Positions 42,601 to 52,765 are shown, numbered from the stretch's first letter. The stretch: DNA of 64,000 nt from Parapristionchus giblindavisi (GCA_943737045.1 CALSFV010000435.1:62001-126000); one strand, 5' to 3'. Made by a program: numbers and translations. Notes: a model not told the origin generated them from the sequence alone.

Positions 42601-45600
42601 CGTTTTGACGGTATGAAGAGGGAAAAATGTGTGGAAAGCAGTGAAGCAAATGTTCGTTTCAGTCATGTCACTTTCAGTGAATTATGATTTTTGTATTGGA
42701 TTCTTTGACGGTTTCCTGTTATAAGAGGTAAATCATGTGACTGACATCGATTTTTGTGCGATAGGATCATTAAATATTAAAGCACAATTTGGGAATGCAT
42801 GTTACTAAGTAATTTAACTGATTAGTTCGTATGGGAAGGGGAGAGGGTAACTTAGTATCTTGGTAATCTTGGTACTTATTTCTACTTGAAAGTCAACATC
42901 GGTCAAAAAACAGTAACTCAGAAACATGTGACCACAACCGTTTAATTGCAGTTAGACTGTTCAACAGTCCCTGAGTTTATTTTTATTTCTTTATCTTGAT
43001 GCCTTTAAGGCATTGGGCCAGAATCTAACATTTTTGAAAATATGAAACATACGTGGGCGGGGTACGTGGAGCTCGATTCTACAAGGGTCATCCGAACGAA
43101 AAATGGTTAATTTTACAGGGGGTATTCTTTTTTTTCCCAAAAATTTCACCTAAACGTCATTTTTTTACAGGGGCATTCCTCAAATTTTCTAAAAGCCTTA
43201 ATTTTACGGGGGGTACCCCCATGTCGGCGCCCATCTATGATATGAAATAATAAATAAAAAATTGAATTACCAAAATGATTCAGAATGATTCTGGCGCTTC
43301 ACGATCCATTGACTGTTCGATGTACGATAGTAACATAGTAGCAAGTAACCCACAAATTGTACAGGGTGGGGATTAATTATGGTGACACCATAAAAACGGA
43401 ATAACTTTTTTGAAAAATATCGAGTTCCGTTCAAATGTATACCAAATAATGTTTAAACATCTGGGAATATAATAAAACAATCATTGCCCGATTCTGCCTC
43501 CATTGGGCTTGATGACGTCCTTGAGACGAGAGGGGTACGACTCTCTCACTGTACGCAGGTAGATGGTGTTCATCTTCGATCACTCCTTCTCCAAGGATTT
43601 CTTCAGGGACTCCAGCTTTCGGTGGGGAATAGTACAGGACCTATCCTCCAAGGTGTCCCAGGCTGAGTATACATGGGGCTGAGATCGGGCTAGGAGGAAG
43701 CCAATAATCTCCTCGGATGAATTCGGAAAAATGCTCCTTTCACCACGACTTGACGATCTTTGCCTTATAAACTGTCGTTCCGTCCTGATCGGATGTCCAC
43801 GAGCAGTTTCCGAAGTGGAAACTGCTCCAGGAGAGCTATGCATCCTTAACTATCTTCCCTAGGCACTCCTTGTTGATCTTGGCGCCCGGATTCACAAAAA
43901 CTTTACGGCCGCGAAAATCCCGGCCAAAACCATTAGTTTTTAGGTGCTTGGAGGTGGTATGAACAATCCGACCATTGTAGTTAGCAGCCTGGGGTCCGTA
44001 GTAAGCACTCGGTGACTCTGAGGGTTATAGGTGGCGTTCAGGATGAACAGCTTCTCATCGGAGAACAAGATCATGATGGTCTGCCCTACCCGCGTACAAT
44101 TAGAGAGGCGTCCGCCTCCCGTCTCAAGGACGTCATCAAGCCCAATGGATTCAGAATCGGACAATGATTGTTTTATTGCATTCCCAGATGTTTGAAGATT
44201 ATTTGGTATGCATTTGCACGGAACTCGATTTTTTTGAAAAAAGATATTCCGTTTTTTATGGTGTCACCATAATTAATCCCCACCCTGTACATAAATAATT
44301 ATTGGTACTATCAGACAATAATCAACATCATCCTCACGATTTACATCCTACGTGATGCAATGTGAAACCCTAACCCCTCCCCCTCAATCATATTTCACTG
44401 ACAATGAAAGCGACATGACCGAAACGAACGTTTTTCTTTACTGTTTGGTTGATATTTACTTGCAAATTGCATATTATCTTTCTAACTCTCTTGCTACCTC
44501 TTCTGGCTCTCCTCCAAGATCCTATAGAAATGTATCTTATAACAGTGTAACATTTTTGCAAACTGGAAAGCAATAAATTGTTTACTATTTGAAAAGTAAC
44601 TTAGTAACTTAGTAACAAGAATACTCAAGATAACTACAATAGTTTGCATTGCGTCCTTCAGTCCTTTACTCCTTACTGTTTAAACCATTACTTAGTAGCT
44701 TAGTAACTTAGTAGACTGAATAACCCTAGTTTACCCTTTCTATAGAATATATAATGATAAATGCGGTTAACGTGCGAAGCATTAAAATGATTTCATTAAG
44801 GTCCAATCGTCTCTCGTTCGTCTCAACGATCGATCAAATGAGTCGATGGAGAAACTCGATAAGGTACGCTATAGGAGTACCTTAGATTGTCGAGGATACT
44901 GTAGTCTCCTTGAATACGATAGTACGGTGAGATGCAGAAATAACTCCAATATTTCGGAATACTCTAGTCTATTGGGGACTATTGAATACTTTCGATCTAC
45001 ACTATAGTCTCGTAATACAACATTTCTCTTGCGGACCATTCTAGTTTTAGTAATTAGGGAGTGCGAAGAAGGGCAAACCGTAAGCTTCTCAAAGGCAGTG
45101 TTTGTTTTTACTCTTTTTGCCATTCTCGCATTACGGTTAGTAATGAAATGTTGTGCGAAAGGCTACAGTACTCAATATTTTTCAATATTCCAGGCAGTTT
45201 TGGACGCCAAGACGGTCGGTGACGAGCTTCTCAACGATCTTATCGTACAGAATCTAAAGAAGTTGGTTTCATGTTTCATACACTCTTATAGTCGATCCCG
45301 TGGGATACTATGTCTACTTGTCTAGGTTCACGATAAGAAAAGATGATGAAAATACTATAGAATGTGCCCTTCTGTGATTCCCTGTAGTGTGATAGAACGA
45401 GAAATTGAATTAACAAAAAGGAATATTTATTAATTATGTTTACTCTGAATATACTACAATGGGGAATTCACTTATATGAGATCAATCTGATAGTATGAAA
45501 CAATTAAACCTCACAAGGAGTCTCTTTCAGCTTAAGGTGGCGAAAAGTGACGATTTATAGCTCATTTGAAAGCCCTTTCTCTGTAGAATAAGAATGTATG

Positions 45601-48600
45601 TTTAAAAAATCCGAAACGGCTCTGTACATGGATTTAAAAAAAATCCAAAGTTGAACAATTTCTGCCTTGAAATTCCTGTGTAATGGCAGTTGAATTGCCG
45701 TACAATGATGGGCTACTTCTCTGCGCTCTCCCACCGAGCTAGTCGTGGCGCAGTGGTAAAGATGTCGCTTACAATTTTTTGCGCTGCGGGTTCGATCCCC
45801 ACCGATGCGACATCTTTTGCACCATTTTTACACTTGTCTTTTTGTACAGTTTCAAAAAATATCTTATTCCTATCATGTCTTACGATCCTATTGTCATGTC
45901 TCATCCGTACATTATTAAATAACAGAGAATTCATTTGTTACAAAGTGAAATACAAACAATTAGAACAAATCTAACAATCATGGTATTCAGCTGCCATGCA
46001 CATGAAACAAAAGAAGTACTCGCAATGACTGCAGCGGATCAGCGACATCCTAGGGCACATGGGAGTGTGGCAGGGGGTGGGTTGACGAACGAACGCCCAC
46101 TCGGAAGGCGTCTGTAACAGGACCAAAACAGTGCTGCGACAGCATGAGCGCTACCCTGGCAGGCTCGACGGAGCTGCAGTCGGTGCCCATGCCGAAGCCT
46201 ATATCAAAATGTTATGTATAGGAAATTGCATAAAGAATAAGAAAAAAGGAGGAAAAATGAAGAAACTTGAAAGATTCTGAAGAATGTATAGCTAATCAAT
46301 TGATTGGAGGGAGAAAGAAAGAAGAGTAGATCAGATTATAGAATTATTGATTGACTTACTCGTTTGTTATTGAAATCTTTGAGTGTTGTTCTTTGTTTTA
46401 TCGAGATTTCTGAAATACGTTGAATCTTTCAATCAACACTGACAAACTTTCAGACAGATTGGATGCATAGATATCAGTAAGCATATTGGGAAATTAAAAA
46501 AAAAAAGATCATAAAAAGACAAGTGCAAAAATCGTGCAAAAGATGTCGCATCGGTGGGGATCGAACCCGCAGCGCAAAAATTGTAAGCGACATCTTTACC
46601 TCTGCGCCACCACTAGCTCGATGGGAAAGCGCGGAGAAGTAGCCCATCAATGTACGGCAATTCAACTGCCATTACATAGGAATTTCAAGGCAGAAATTGC
46701 TCAAACTTTAGATTTTTTTAAAATCCATGTACAGAGCCGTTTCGGATTTTTTAAACATACATTCTTATTCTACAGAAAAAGGGCTTTCAAATGAGCAATA
46801 AATCGTCACTTTTCGCCACCTTAAGCTGAAAGAGACTCCTTGTCAGAGTTCTGGGTCGTAACCTTCTTCCTCTGGGTATGTGTTCTGCTTGGGTTGATCG
46901 GGGTAGTTGGGGCAAGTCTGGGGGTCCGCCGTACGACCTCAAACTTGGGTAATTAAACACAATATAACGAAGTTAAGTGAGCGAGAAATAAGCGTTAAAA
47001 CAACATAATAGCTAGAGAATGAAGTGGGCAAAAGGGGAAAGACGATGAAGGGAAAGCAGGAGAACTTCATCTGATTTGAGGTAATATTCTGGGCTATGAC
47101 GAATAGAGTTCATATATGTTTTCTGTCTGATTATGAGGTCTAACGAATAGCAATAATCTGAGTACTGACGAGAATATGTGATATGAATATAGCAGGGAAA
47201 TATGGAATCATAAGTAAGATAAGTTAAAGGAAAAACCGGCGTGAACGTGGCCGCTGACGTAGAATTAATGAGAATTCATAGGCCAGAAGTGAAATTGTGA
47301 GAGCGAGAATCTTACTGTAGTATTCTGTGTGAGACGCTCTACGCTTATGAATTTGAATCTTACTGTCTTACTGTATATTTGCCGTCAGCTGCAGACTACT
47401 TGCTATCGCATTCTGACTTTATTTATGAATATTTGCTAATTAATTATGATTTAAGTAGCGGTTTCGCTACACTCCCGCCTTTCTGAAGCTCGCCTACGGC
47501 GAGTTTTGAAGAGATACATTTTGAAAGAAAAAGAAATTATGATGTTTATGATTCTATCTGGAAATCGAAAAATTATGGTCTAGTTGTTTGATTGTCTGAT
47601 TATGGTATGTATGATTCTTGAGTTTGAGAGTCGTTGGACTCCCTCCCCCTCTTTGAAGAGGAGAAATAGTTGTGGGTGATCTTTGATCTGTTTTGAGAAC
47701 GACATACGATATAGGCATATGTCTGGGGTTGTATTATGAATATGTATGATTACTATGTATACTGAATAGATATGGAATATGGAATTAAGATAAACAAATG
47801 CAAATGGATGGCAATGGGTAACACTGAATATGTGTCATCACCATGAAATCACGGAGAGGCTGGTTATACAGACTGCACTCCGTGATCTGCCATCACCCTT
47901 GCATGATCTGGTACATTCACTTCTTGATTCTGCTGTGCCTTCATAGTATGATTGTATTTGTTGATGAGAGAGTGATTGTTATCTGATCGAAGTCTTGATT
48001 TGATATTGTCTGTTTGGATTCTGTTGTATGAGTCTTTGCCAATCTTCTTATTCATGCTTTTCAGTCGACTTGATTTGGTCTCAGTCTTTGACCAATCTAC
48101 GATACCGAGATGTTCTTTCATTCGTTTGATGAATTCTGGGTCATTTTCAGGAGGTTCAACTTCATCTTTTCCAAGTGACAGAGATTCATTTATAGTATTG
48201 ATTATAGCTATTTGATTTATACTGAGTTGCTCTTCTTGAGCCTTACTATCTGATTGAGTGCCTCCCATGACCAATCCAATTGCTGTATTATGGATTCTGA
48301 GACCGCTCGGAAGAGTATATTTGGATAAAGTATGAATCAATGAGAGAGTATCTGACACACCCAATAGCAATTGAGGATTAATAGTACCATTTCTGTTGGG
48401 ATTATCAGCCAATCTGAATTTGTTTACTCTGATATAGTTGAGATCCTCTGTAGACAGACTACGTACTTGTATGGCGCTGGTGACAGGGCCATCCAGCACC
48501 ACAGCCTCTATGCAATGATAAGACTTGTCAATCTTACGAACCTTGACCTTGACGATGTCGTAGCACTGCGGCTCCTTCTCGACTCCAGTAGCCAGTGACA

Positions 48601-51595
48601 GCGTGAGAACCTTGCTTCCCGAAGGCTTGATTCCCATCTTCTGCACGACACTTCTAGAAATGAGATTCATCTGAGCACCAGTATCTAGAAGAATATCGAT
48701 TTCTTCTGATTTGCGTCTCGTTCGATCTGTTCTTTGACTACTATCTGATATCATTGCTTTTGCTGTGAGTAGTCTGGATGTTTGTGTGTTCTGATTATCT
48801 GTGTGATTGACTGATATTGTTAATCCTGTGACCTTAGCTATACTTGCGAAACATATTGCATCATGATGAGGACCACTGCAGAGGGAGCAACTCTGATTAC
48901 AATTTGAATGTTGTTCTGAGGATAGACATCTAGGACAGAGTCCTTTCTGTTGTACTATCTCCTGTCTAGCTTTGATCATGGGGACACATCTACACACACT
49001 AGGGTTGGGGTGCTTTCCACAGAACACACATAATGGTTGACGATTTGTCTTCTTTTGATCTGATTGATTGGAAGTATTTGATGGATGAAATGGATTTGAT
49101 GGTGTTATTGAAGGATTTGATAGATAACCATTGTTCATGAATGGATCGATACGAGGTTGAAATGATGTATGATATTGATTAGAGGAATGATCGTATGAGT
49201 TCATGGAATTATCATAACAACTCTGCCTTGCATCTTTGATATCTCTGAGATCTGTTGTACCTGAAGCTAAATCCAGTTGGATTTCGCTTCTGATATGACT
49301 GATGAGGAATTTTAGCATAGGTATGGCCTCCTTATTCTGATCTGCCTCATGCAGTTTGCGTCTGTATATTGGCGCGAACTTGTCTATGAGAATCAAGCAA
49401 GAGATGTTTGTGTCTTCTCCAAGGTTCTTCAGCTGTTGAGCCAAAGCGAGAAGCTCTCTGGCCAAATCTATCTGATCATTCGCTCTGTCTGAATTGGCTC
49501 TTATTCTATGAATAGTCTGATAGATGTATGAAGCTGTTTCTTTCTGACTACCATATTCATCTTTGAGCGCTTCTAGAGCTTCTGATAGAAATGACCCATC
49601 TCTTGGATAGGGTTTGATCACCTTTAGTGCTTCACCTCTGAGGTATCCTTCAAGGTATAGATGTTTCTGTGTATTCTGAAGACCTTTCCTTTCCATGATC
49701 AGTGATGTGAATAGTTTGATAAAGATATGATATTCTGACCTGTTTGATCCATCGAATATCGGAACACTGAGTACAGGAAGAGGTGGTTTCTCATACGATA
49801 CAATCTGATCTTCTGGTACATCATGATACACTTCTTCTTCTTTGACAGCCGCTGCTTGAAGTTTGAGTGCTCTGATGATTGAATCTGAGTTATTATTGAG
49901 TGCTAGTTTTGCTGCATTGAGCATACGAATCGAGAATGAATCAAGAGCCTTTGGGTCTGAGGGTTTGGATCTTTCATCTACATGACCTTTCACAGCATTG
50001 AAAGTCCTTTGTTCTCTTCTCTGTAGCTCTTCTTGATCGATAGATCTGACCTTATCCTCCAATTTCTGCCACAAATGTGAATAAGCATCTGTTTCTATTC
50101 TGATATCAAGATCAATCTCATCAACTTTCTCACTTAGATCTTGATGGTCATTTCGAGTTTTGCATCTTATGATCTCTCTGATAGTCTCTGTGAGTAAGTC
50201 AATATGTTTTATGAGTTGTATTCTGGTAGTCTCAATTAGCTCATAGTCAACTCTGTATTCACTTCGATCGGTATTCATACTGACTTTGCCTGCCACGCGG
50301 GTCTAATATGAATGATTGATATGAGAGAATGAATGAAAAGTTTGATCTGTATTATCCGTGGATATCAAGATCTGAATGAATTCTGATGATGAAACAATAT
50401 GATTCTTATGAAGCTATAATCTGCGTAAGACTAATAACTCAGCCGAATCTGGATTCTTATGTGGACCAATGCACCATATAGTCGATCCCGTGGGATACTA
50501 TGTCTACTTGTCTAGGTTCACGATAAGAAAAGATGATGAAAATACTATAGAATGTGCCCTTCTGTGATTCCCTGTAGTGTGATAGAACGAGAAATTGAAT
50601 TAACAAAAAGGAATATTTATTAATTATGTTTACTCTGAATATACTACAATGGGGAATTCACTTATATGAGATCAATCTGATAGTATGAAACAATTAAACC
50701 TCAGAGTTCTGGGTCGTAACCTTCTTCCTCTGGGTATGTGTTCTGCTTGGGTTGATCGGGGTAGTTGGGGCAAGTCTGGGGGTCCGCCGTACGACCTCAA
50801 ACTTGGGTAATTAAACACAATATAACGAAGTTAAGTGAGCGAGAAATAAGCGTTAAAACAACATAATAGCTAGAGAATGAAGTGGGCAAAAGGGGAAAGA
50901 CGATGAAGGGAAAGCAGGAGAACTTCATCTGATTTGAGGTAATATTCTGGGCTATGACGAATAGAGTTCATATATGTTTTCTGTCTGATTATGAGGTCTA
51001 ACGAATAGCAATAATCTGAGTACTGACGAGAATATGTGATATGAATATAGCAGGGAAATATGGAATCATAAGTAAGATAAGTTAAAGGAAAAACCGGCGT
51101 GAACGTGGCCGCTGACGTAGAATTAATGAGAATTCATAGGCCAGAAGTGAAATTGTGAGAGCGAGAATCTTACTGTAGTATTCTGTGTGAGACGCTCTAC
51201 GCTTATGAATTTGAATCTTACTGTCTTACTGTATATTTGCCGTCAGCTGCAGACTACTTGCTATCGCATTCTGACTTTATTTATGAATATTTGCTAATTA
51301 ATTATGATTTAAGTAGCGGTTTCGCTACAACTCTTTTCATACAATAGATATCAGTATTTCGGCGATTTCACGAACTTCCGTGGTGGTGTGTATAATTTCA
51401 AATCTTGTACAGGAAATTAGTGCATAAATTTATGATTATATTAAATATGATGATTGCAGAGCTCTATTCAATCGTTCCTCTTCTTCTGGTCGTTGTTGCT
51501 CTCACAAACCCATTGCCCCTCCATCAGAGGCCATTACATCGTCATCAACTGTATCAATGGAAGAGAAACAATCTGATGAGAAGATGGAGTCGTAA
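36696..51595 (+). CDS. csn-5: COP9 signalosome subunit 5 (JAMM deneddylase)
   Basis: Catalytic subunit of the COP9 signalosome, which removes NEDD8 from cullins. Exons: 36696-36800, 36850-36906, 37031-37096, 37152-37227, 37372-37463, 37669-37758, 38035-38088, 38243-38332, 40439-40508, 40559-40683, 44801-44863, 45194-45261, 51460-51595. They total 363 residues plus stop, close to the family length. The MPN/JAM domain begins at [19 protein letters not shown]. The metal motif is complete: Glu in NIEVMGLMQG, then [14 protein letters not shown] (His, His, Asp), preceded by LGWY. The C-terminal exon carries LFNR followed by a Ser-rich tail. The gene is stretched to 15 kb by transposons in introns 8, 10 and 12, but every splice junction is intact, so it is probably functional. 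The start is the first ATG of [10 protein letters not shown], behind a TGTAG that could accept a spliced leader. Confidence 0.96.
38371..40149. mobile_element. Foldback transposon, 1.8 kb, in csn-5 intron 8
   Basis: Arms of about 600 bp (38371-38970 and 39560-40149) mirror each other, ending TTAAGACACCGGCTCAGTAA / its complement. The left side also contains a tandem duplication: about 38710-38960 is repeated at 39001-39250. No intact transposase. ORFs here are mirrored fragments with Lys-rich, non-protein-like composition. Confidence 0.75.
41015..41087 (-). pseudogene. tRNA-like pseudogene (possible SINE head)
   Basis: On the minus strand the sequence reads GCCCAGTGGTCTACTGGTTAGCGC (A-box-like) and later GTTCGACTCCC (B-box-like). 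Spacing is tRNA-sized, but the acceptor ends do not pair well and no anticodon arm forms cleanly. A long purine-rich GGGAGA tract (41110-41250) adjoins it. This suggests a tRNA-derived repeat rather than a working tRNA. Confidence 0.45.
41110..41265. repeat. GGGAGA-rich purine tract
   Basis: Low-complexity purine DNA of GAGGGAGA-type units in csn-5 intron 10. Not coding. Confidence 0.8.
41307..42484. mobile_element. Inverted-repeat element in csn-5 intron 10
   Basis: Arms of about 200 bp are inverted: GACATCC..GATCCATAGTAGCA..GGATGGTAGATCAA at the left is mirrored at the right. Both arms share GGAGCTCACGTCAAAGTTCG or its complement. TA lies outside each end. A 450-bp unique centre has two short ORFs (41650-41976 and 41940-42398) that I do not recognise. 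Confidence 0.65.
43362..44287. mobile_element. Mariner/Tc1-type relic
   Basis: The terminal repeats CAGGGTGGGGATTAATTATG are mirrored exactly, with TA outside both ends (43360-43361, 44288-44289). The minus strand keeps scraps of a transposase: FSDEK (44069-44055 region, the second catalytic Asp region) and, further downstream, SAWDTLE following a decayed PDLSPM-like stretch. The scraps are out of frame and partly in opposite orientation, so it is dead. Confidence 0.8.
45742..45811 (+). pseudogene. tRNA-like sequence, left arm
   Basis: GTCGTGGCGCAGTGGTAAAG (A-box) and GGGTTCGATCCCC (B-box) are spaced as in a tRNA, and six of seven acceptor positions pair with the 3' side (GATGCGAC). The anticodon arm is degenerate, so it is probably not a working tRNA. 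Confidence 0.6.
46545..46613 (-). pseudogene. tRNA-like sequence, right arm
   Basis: Inverted counterpart of 45742-45811 in the other arm, with the same B-box GGGTTCGATCCCC and A-box GTGGCGCAG on the minus strand and a few base differences in the middle. Confidence 0.6.
47864..50278 (-). CDS. Gag-aspartic protease polyprotein of the LTR element
   Basis: A single frame of about 804 residues from the ATG at 50278; an upstream GTG at 50296 in the same frame is an unlikely start. The N-terminal 170 residues are helical and charged. Next comes the Pao-type capsid-like region ([19 protein letters not shown] to [11 protein letters not shown]), then a Cys/His-rich region ([24 protein letters not shown]) and a retropepsin-like domain with the active site [12 protein letters not shown] near residue 532. 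After the protease the frame runs on about 220 residues (partly Lys/Asn-rich) to a stop, with no reverse transcriptase. The uninterrupted frame suggests recent activity in trans. Confidence 0.92.
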   Translation of the reverse strand: MNTDRSEYRVDYELIETTRIQLIKHIDLLTETIREIIRCKTRNDHQDLSEKVDEIDLDIRIETDAYSHLWQKLEDKVRSIDQEELQRREQRTFNAVKGHVDERSKPSDPKALDSFSIRMLNAAKLALNNNSDSIIRALKLQAAAVKEEEVYHDVPEDQIVSYEKPPLPVLSVPIFDGSNRSEYHIFIKLFTSLIMERKGLQNTQKHLYLEGYLRGEALKVIKPYPRDGSFLSEALEALKDEYGSQKETASYIYQTIHRIRANSDRANDQIDLARELLALAQQLKNLGEDTNISCLILIDKFAPIYRRKLHEADQNKEAIPMLKFLISHIRSEIQLDLASGTTDLRDIKDARQSCYDNSMNSYDHSSNQYHTSFQPRIDPFMNNGYLSNPSITPSNPFHPSNTSNQSDQKKTNRQPLCVFCGKHPNPSVCRCVPMIKARQEIVQQKGLCPRCLSSEQHSNCNQSCSLCSGPHHDAICFASIAKVTGLTISVNHTDNQNTQTSRLLTAKAMISDSSQRTDRTRRKSEEIDILLDTGAQMNLISRSVVQKMGIKPSGSKVLTLSLATGVEKEPQCYDIVKVKVRKIDKSYHCIEAVVLDGPVTSAIQVRSLSTEDLNYIRVNKFRLADNPNRNGTINPQLLLGVSDTLSLIHTLSKYTLPSGLRIHNTAIGLVMGGTQSDSKAQEEQLSINQIAIINTINESLSLGKDEVEPPENDPEFIKRMKEHLGIVDWSKTETKSSRLKSMNKKIGKDSYNRIQTDNIKSRLRSDNNHSLINKYNHTMKAQQNQEVNVPDHARVMADHGVQSV
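50288..50301 (-). other. Second complementarity to tRNA-Gly (anticodon arm)
   Basis: The element RNA reads CCCGCGTGGCAGGC, exactly complementary over 14 nt to GCCTGCCACGCGGG, the conserved anticodon stem-loop of tRNA-Gly(GCC) as recalled. It is 164 nt after the primer-binding site and just before the gag ATG at 50278. Confidence 0.65.
50466..50476 (-). other. Primer-binding site for tRNA-Gly
   Basis: Directly next to the 5' LTR, the minus strand reads TGGTGCATTGG. This is the complement of CCAATGCA plus CCA, the 3' end of a tRNA-Gly(GCC) as I recall it. Confidence 0.75.
50477..51329 (-). repeat. Intact LTR (5' LTR of the element)
   Basis: 853 bp, in element sense from TGTAGCG (51329) to GACTATA (50477). 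It holds a 21-nt SL1 match at 50816-50796 and an AATAAA at 50621-50616, about 175 nt further on. The U3/R/U5 layout would then be about 513, 220 and 120 nt (inference). Confidence 0.9.
50796..50816 (-). other. SL1 spliced-leader sequence inside the LTR
   Basis: In element sense this is TTTAATTACCCAAGTTTGAG with one further G before it: 21 nt identical to the 22-nt nematode SL1; only the first base differs. It is followed by GTCGTACGG. The same 21 nt occur in the other LTR at 46938-46958. Confidence 0.9.
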
Positions 51596-52765
51596 TGGAC
51601 TGAGTGTCTCGACACGACACCACGGGTTACGGTAGAGTAAATGTCTCTTATCGATTGATATTCTTCCTCCTTCCATTTGCATACTGTATGTAATATGTAC
51701 CTTGTTGTCGGCTTCATAATCTCGGTTAATTTCACGTTGGAGGACATATTTATTATTTGTAATTACACTTGTTTTGATGAATAAAGTATACATTATGACT
51801 ATCTGTTCCGGTCATACATCGTGATATTCATCGAAGAAAAAAGACTTGTGCCCGAAATACGAGATAATAGTATTGAACGGTAGCCAATCAGACGAAGTCA
51901 ACGGAAACCAATGTTAATTATGCCCTAAGGAACAAAAACTTGCTTGCTATTCGTGAAACCGGAATGTCAAACGTAACAAAATGATCTTTGATAAGTGACA
52001 ATTAGTTTTAAAAAAAGAAGATGGAAGGTGTCATTTTGTGACAATGACATGAATGATCTTAGATATGAGAGAAATGAGTCAATATTAATTTAAACTAATT
52101 AAAAAAAATTAAATTGAATCAATTATCGAGCAATATAATCATTTTTCCCATTCCGACTGTATGTACACAAACAACGCATCAAGTATACTGTAATTCTGAA
52201 TGACATTCATTGGATTGCAACATCTCTCCACACACTTCGTCTCCAGCTTTTTTCATTGCTCTGACATGACAAATGATTGAAAATTGTTTGAAAAATAATA
52301 TATTTGTTTCAGAACATGTCTCTCAGCCCCTCTCACCCAGAGCGCAAACCGCTTGCAATAACCTCGGTCACGCAGGATGTCGGTTTTTGTTTTTTTTCGA
52401 TTTTTGTTTGGGACGAAGTTGATTTGATTTGCATTCAAAAATACACACGTGTTACAATAAAGAAACGAATTATCTTATTGCTACCCAATTAACGTAAACT
52501 GTGTTTTGTGCTTTGAACTATCAACGTGTTATTTGCTATGCAATATAAGCATACAACTTATATAAAATAATTTTTATTCTTTTTAAATTTCAATCAAACG
52601 TCGGTCTTCTTATTGTTTGACCGCCACCGTGGTAGTTAATTAACACCTTAATGTAGTTAATTAACAAATTCAATGCAAACAAAATGCAAATAAATTATTC
52701 TAAATCTATTTTTTTAAATATTTTTTTTTGTAATTAAGAAAGAAAAAAAACATAGTTCTAACTTT
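51596..52765. other. Tail-to-tail intergenic region
   Basis: 3' flank of csn-5 and of the small secreted gene. A/T-rich. A short frame at 52179-52260 on the minus strand was considered and not accepted. Otherwise nothing seen. Confidence 0.4.

Larger units (their letters stand above)
45514..46842. mobile_element. Foldback element with tRNA-like arms, nested in the LTR
   Basis: The 1329-bp insertion has ends CAAGGAGTCTCTTTCAGCTT and their exact mirror, with TCA duplicated on both sides (45511-45513 and 46843-46845). Arms of about 330 bp enclose a 600-bp unique centre without a recognisable protein. Each arm contains a tRNA-like block. The 3-bp duplication recalls PIF/Harbinger-type elements, but there is no transposase. 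Confidence 0.85.
45287..47471 (-). repeat. LTR interrupted by a nested element (3' LTR)
   Basis: The same LTR as at 50477-51329, split at 45513/46843 by a 1329-bp element flanked by TCA. Removing the insertion restores an uninterrupted LTR. It also carries the SL1 match (46938-46958). Confidence 0.9.
45287..51329 (-). mobile_element. BEL/Pao-type LTR retrotransposon, gag-protease only
   Basis: Two LTRs of about 853 bp (left 45287-47471 including a nested insertion, right 50477-51329) bracket a 3005-bp interior. ACTCT flanks both ends (45282-45286 and 51330-51334), a 5-bp target duplication. Read on the minus strand, the primer-binding site abuts the 5' LTR (complement at 50466-50476, matching tRNA-Gly) and a purine tract AGAAAGGCGGGAG abuts the 3' LTR (47472 side). 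Only gag and aspartic protease are encoded; reverse transcriptase, RNase H and integrase are missing, so it depends on a helper. The LTR copies look identical wherever I compared them, which suggests a young insertion. It sits in the last intron of csn-5. Confidence 0.92.

Noticed and set aside
52179..52260. Minus-strand exon candidate with two Cys (AMKKAGDEVCGEM...) as last exon of the small secreted gene
   Set aside because: Its phase does not fit the exon 53188-53101, whereas 52831-52766 does and ends in a stop.
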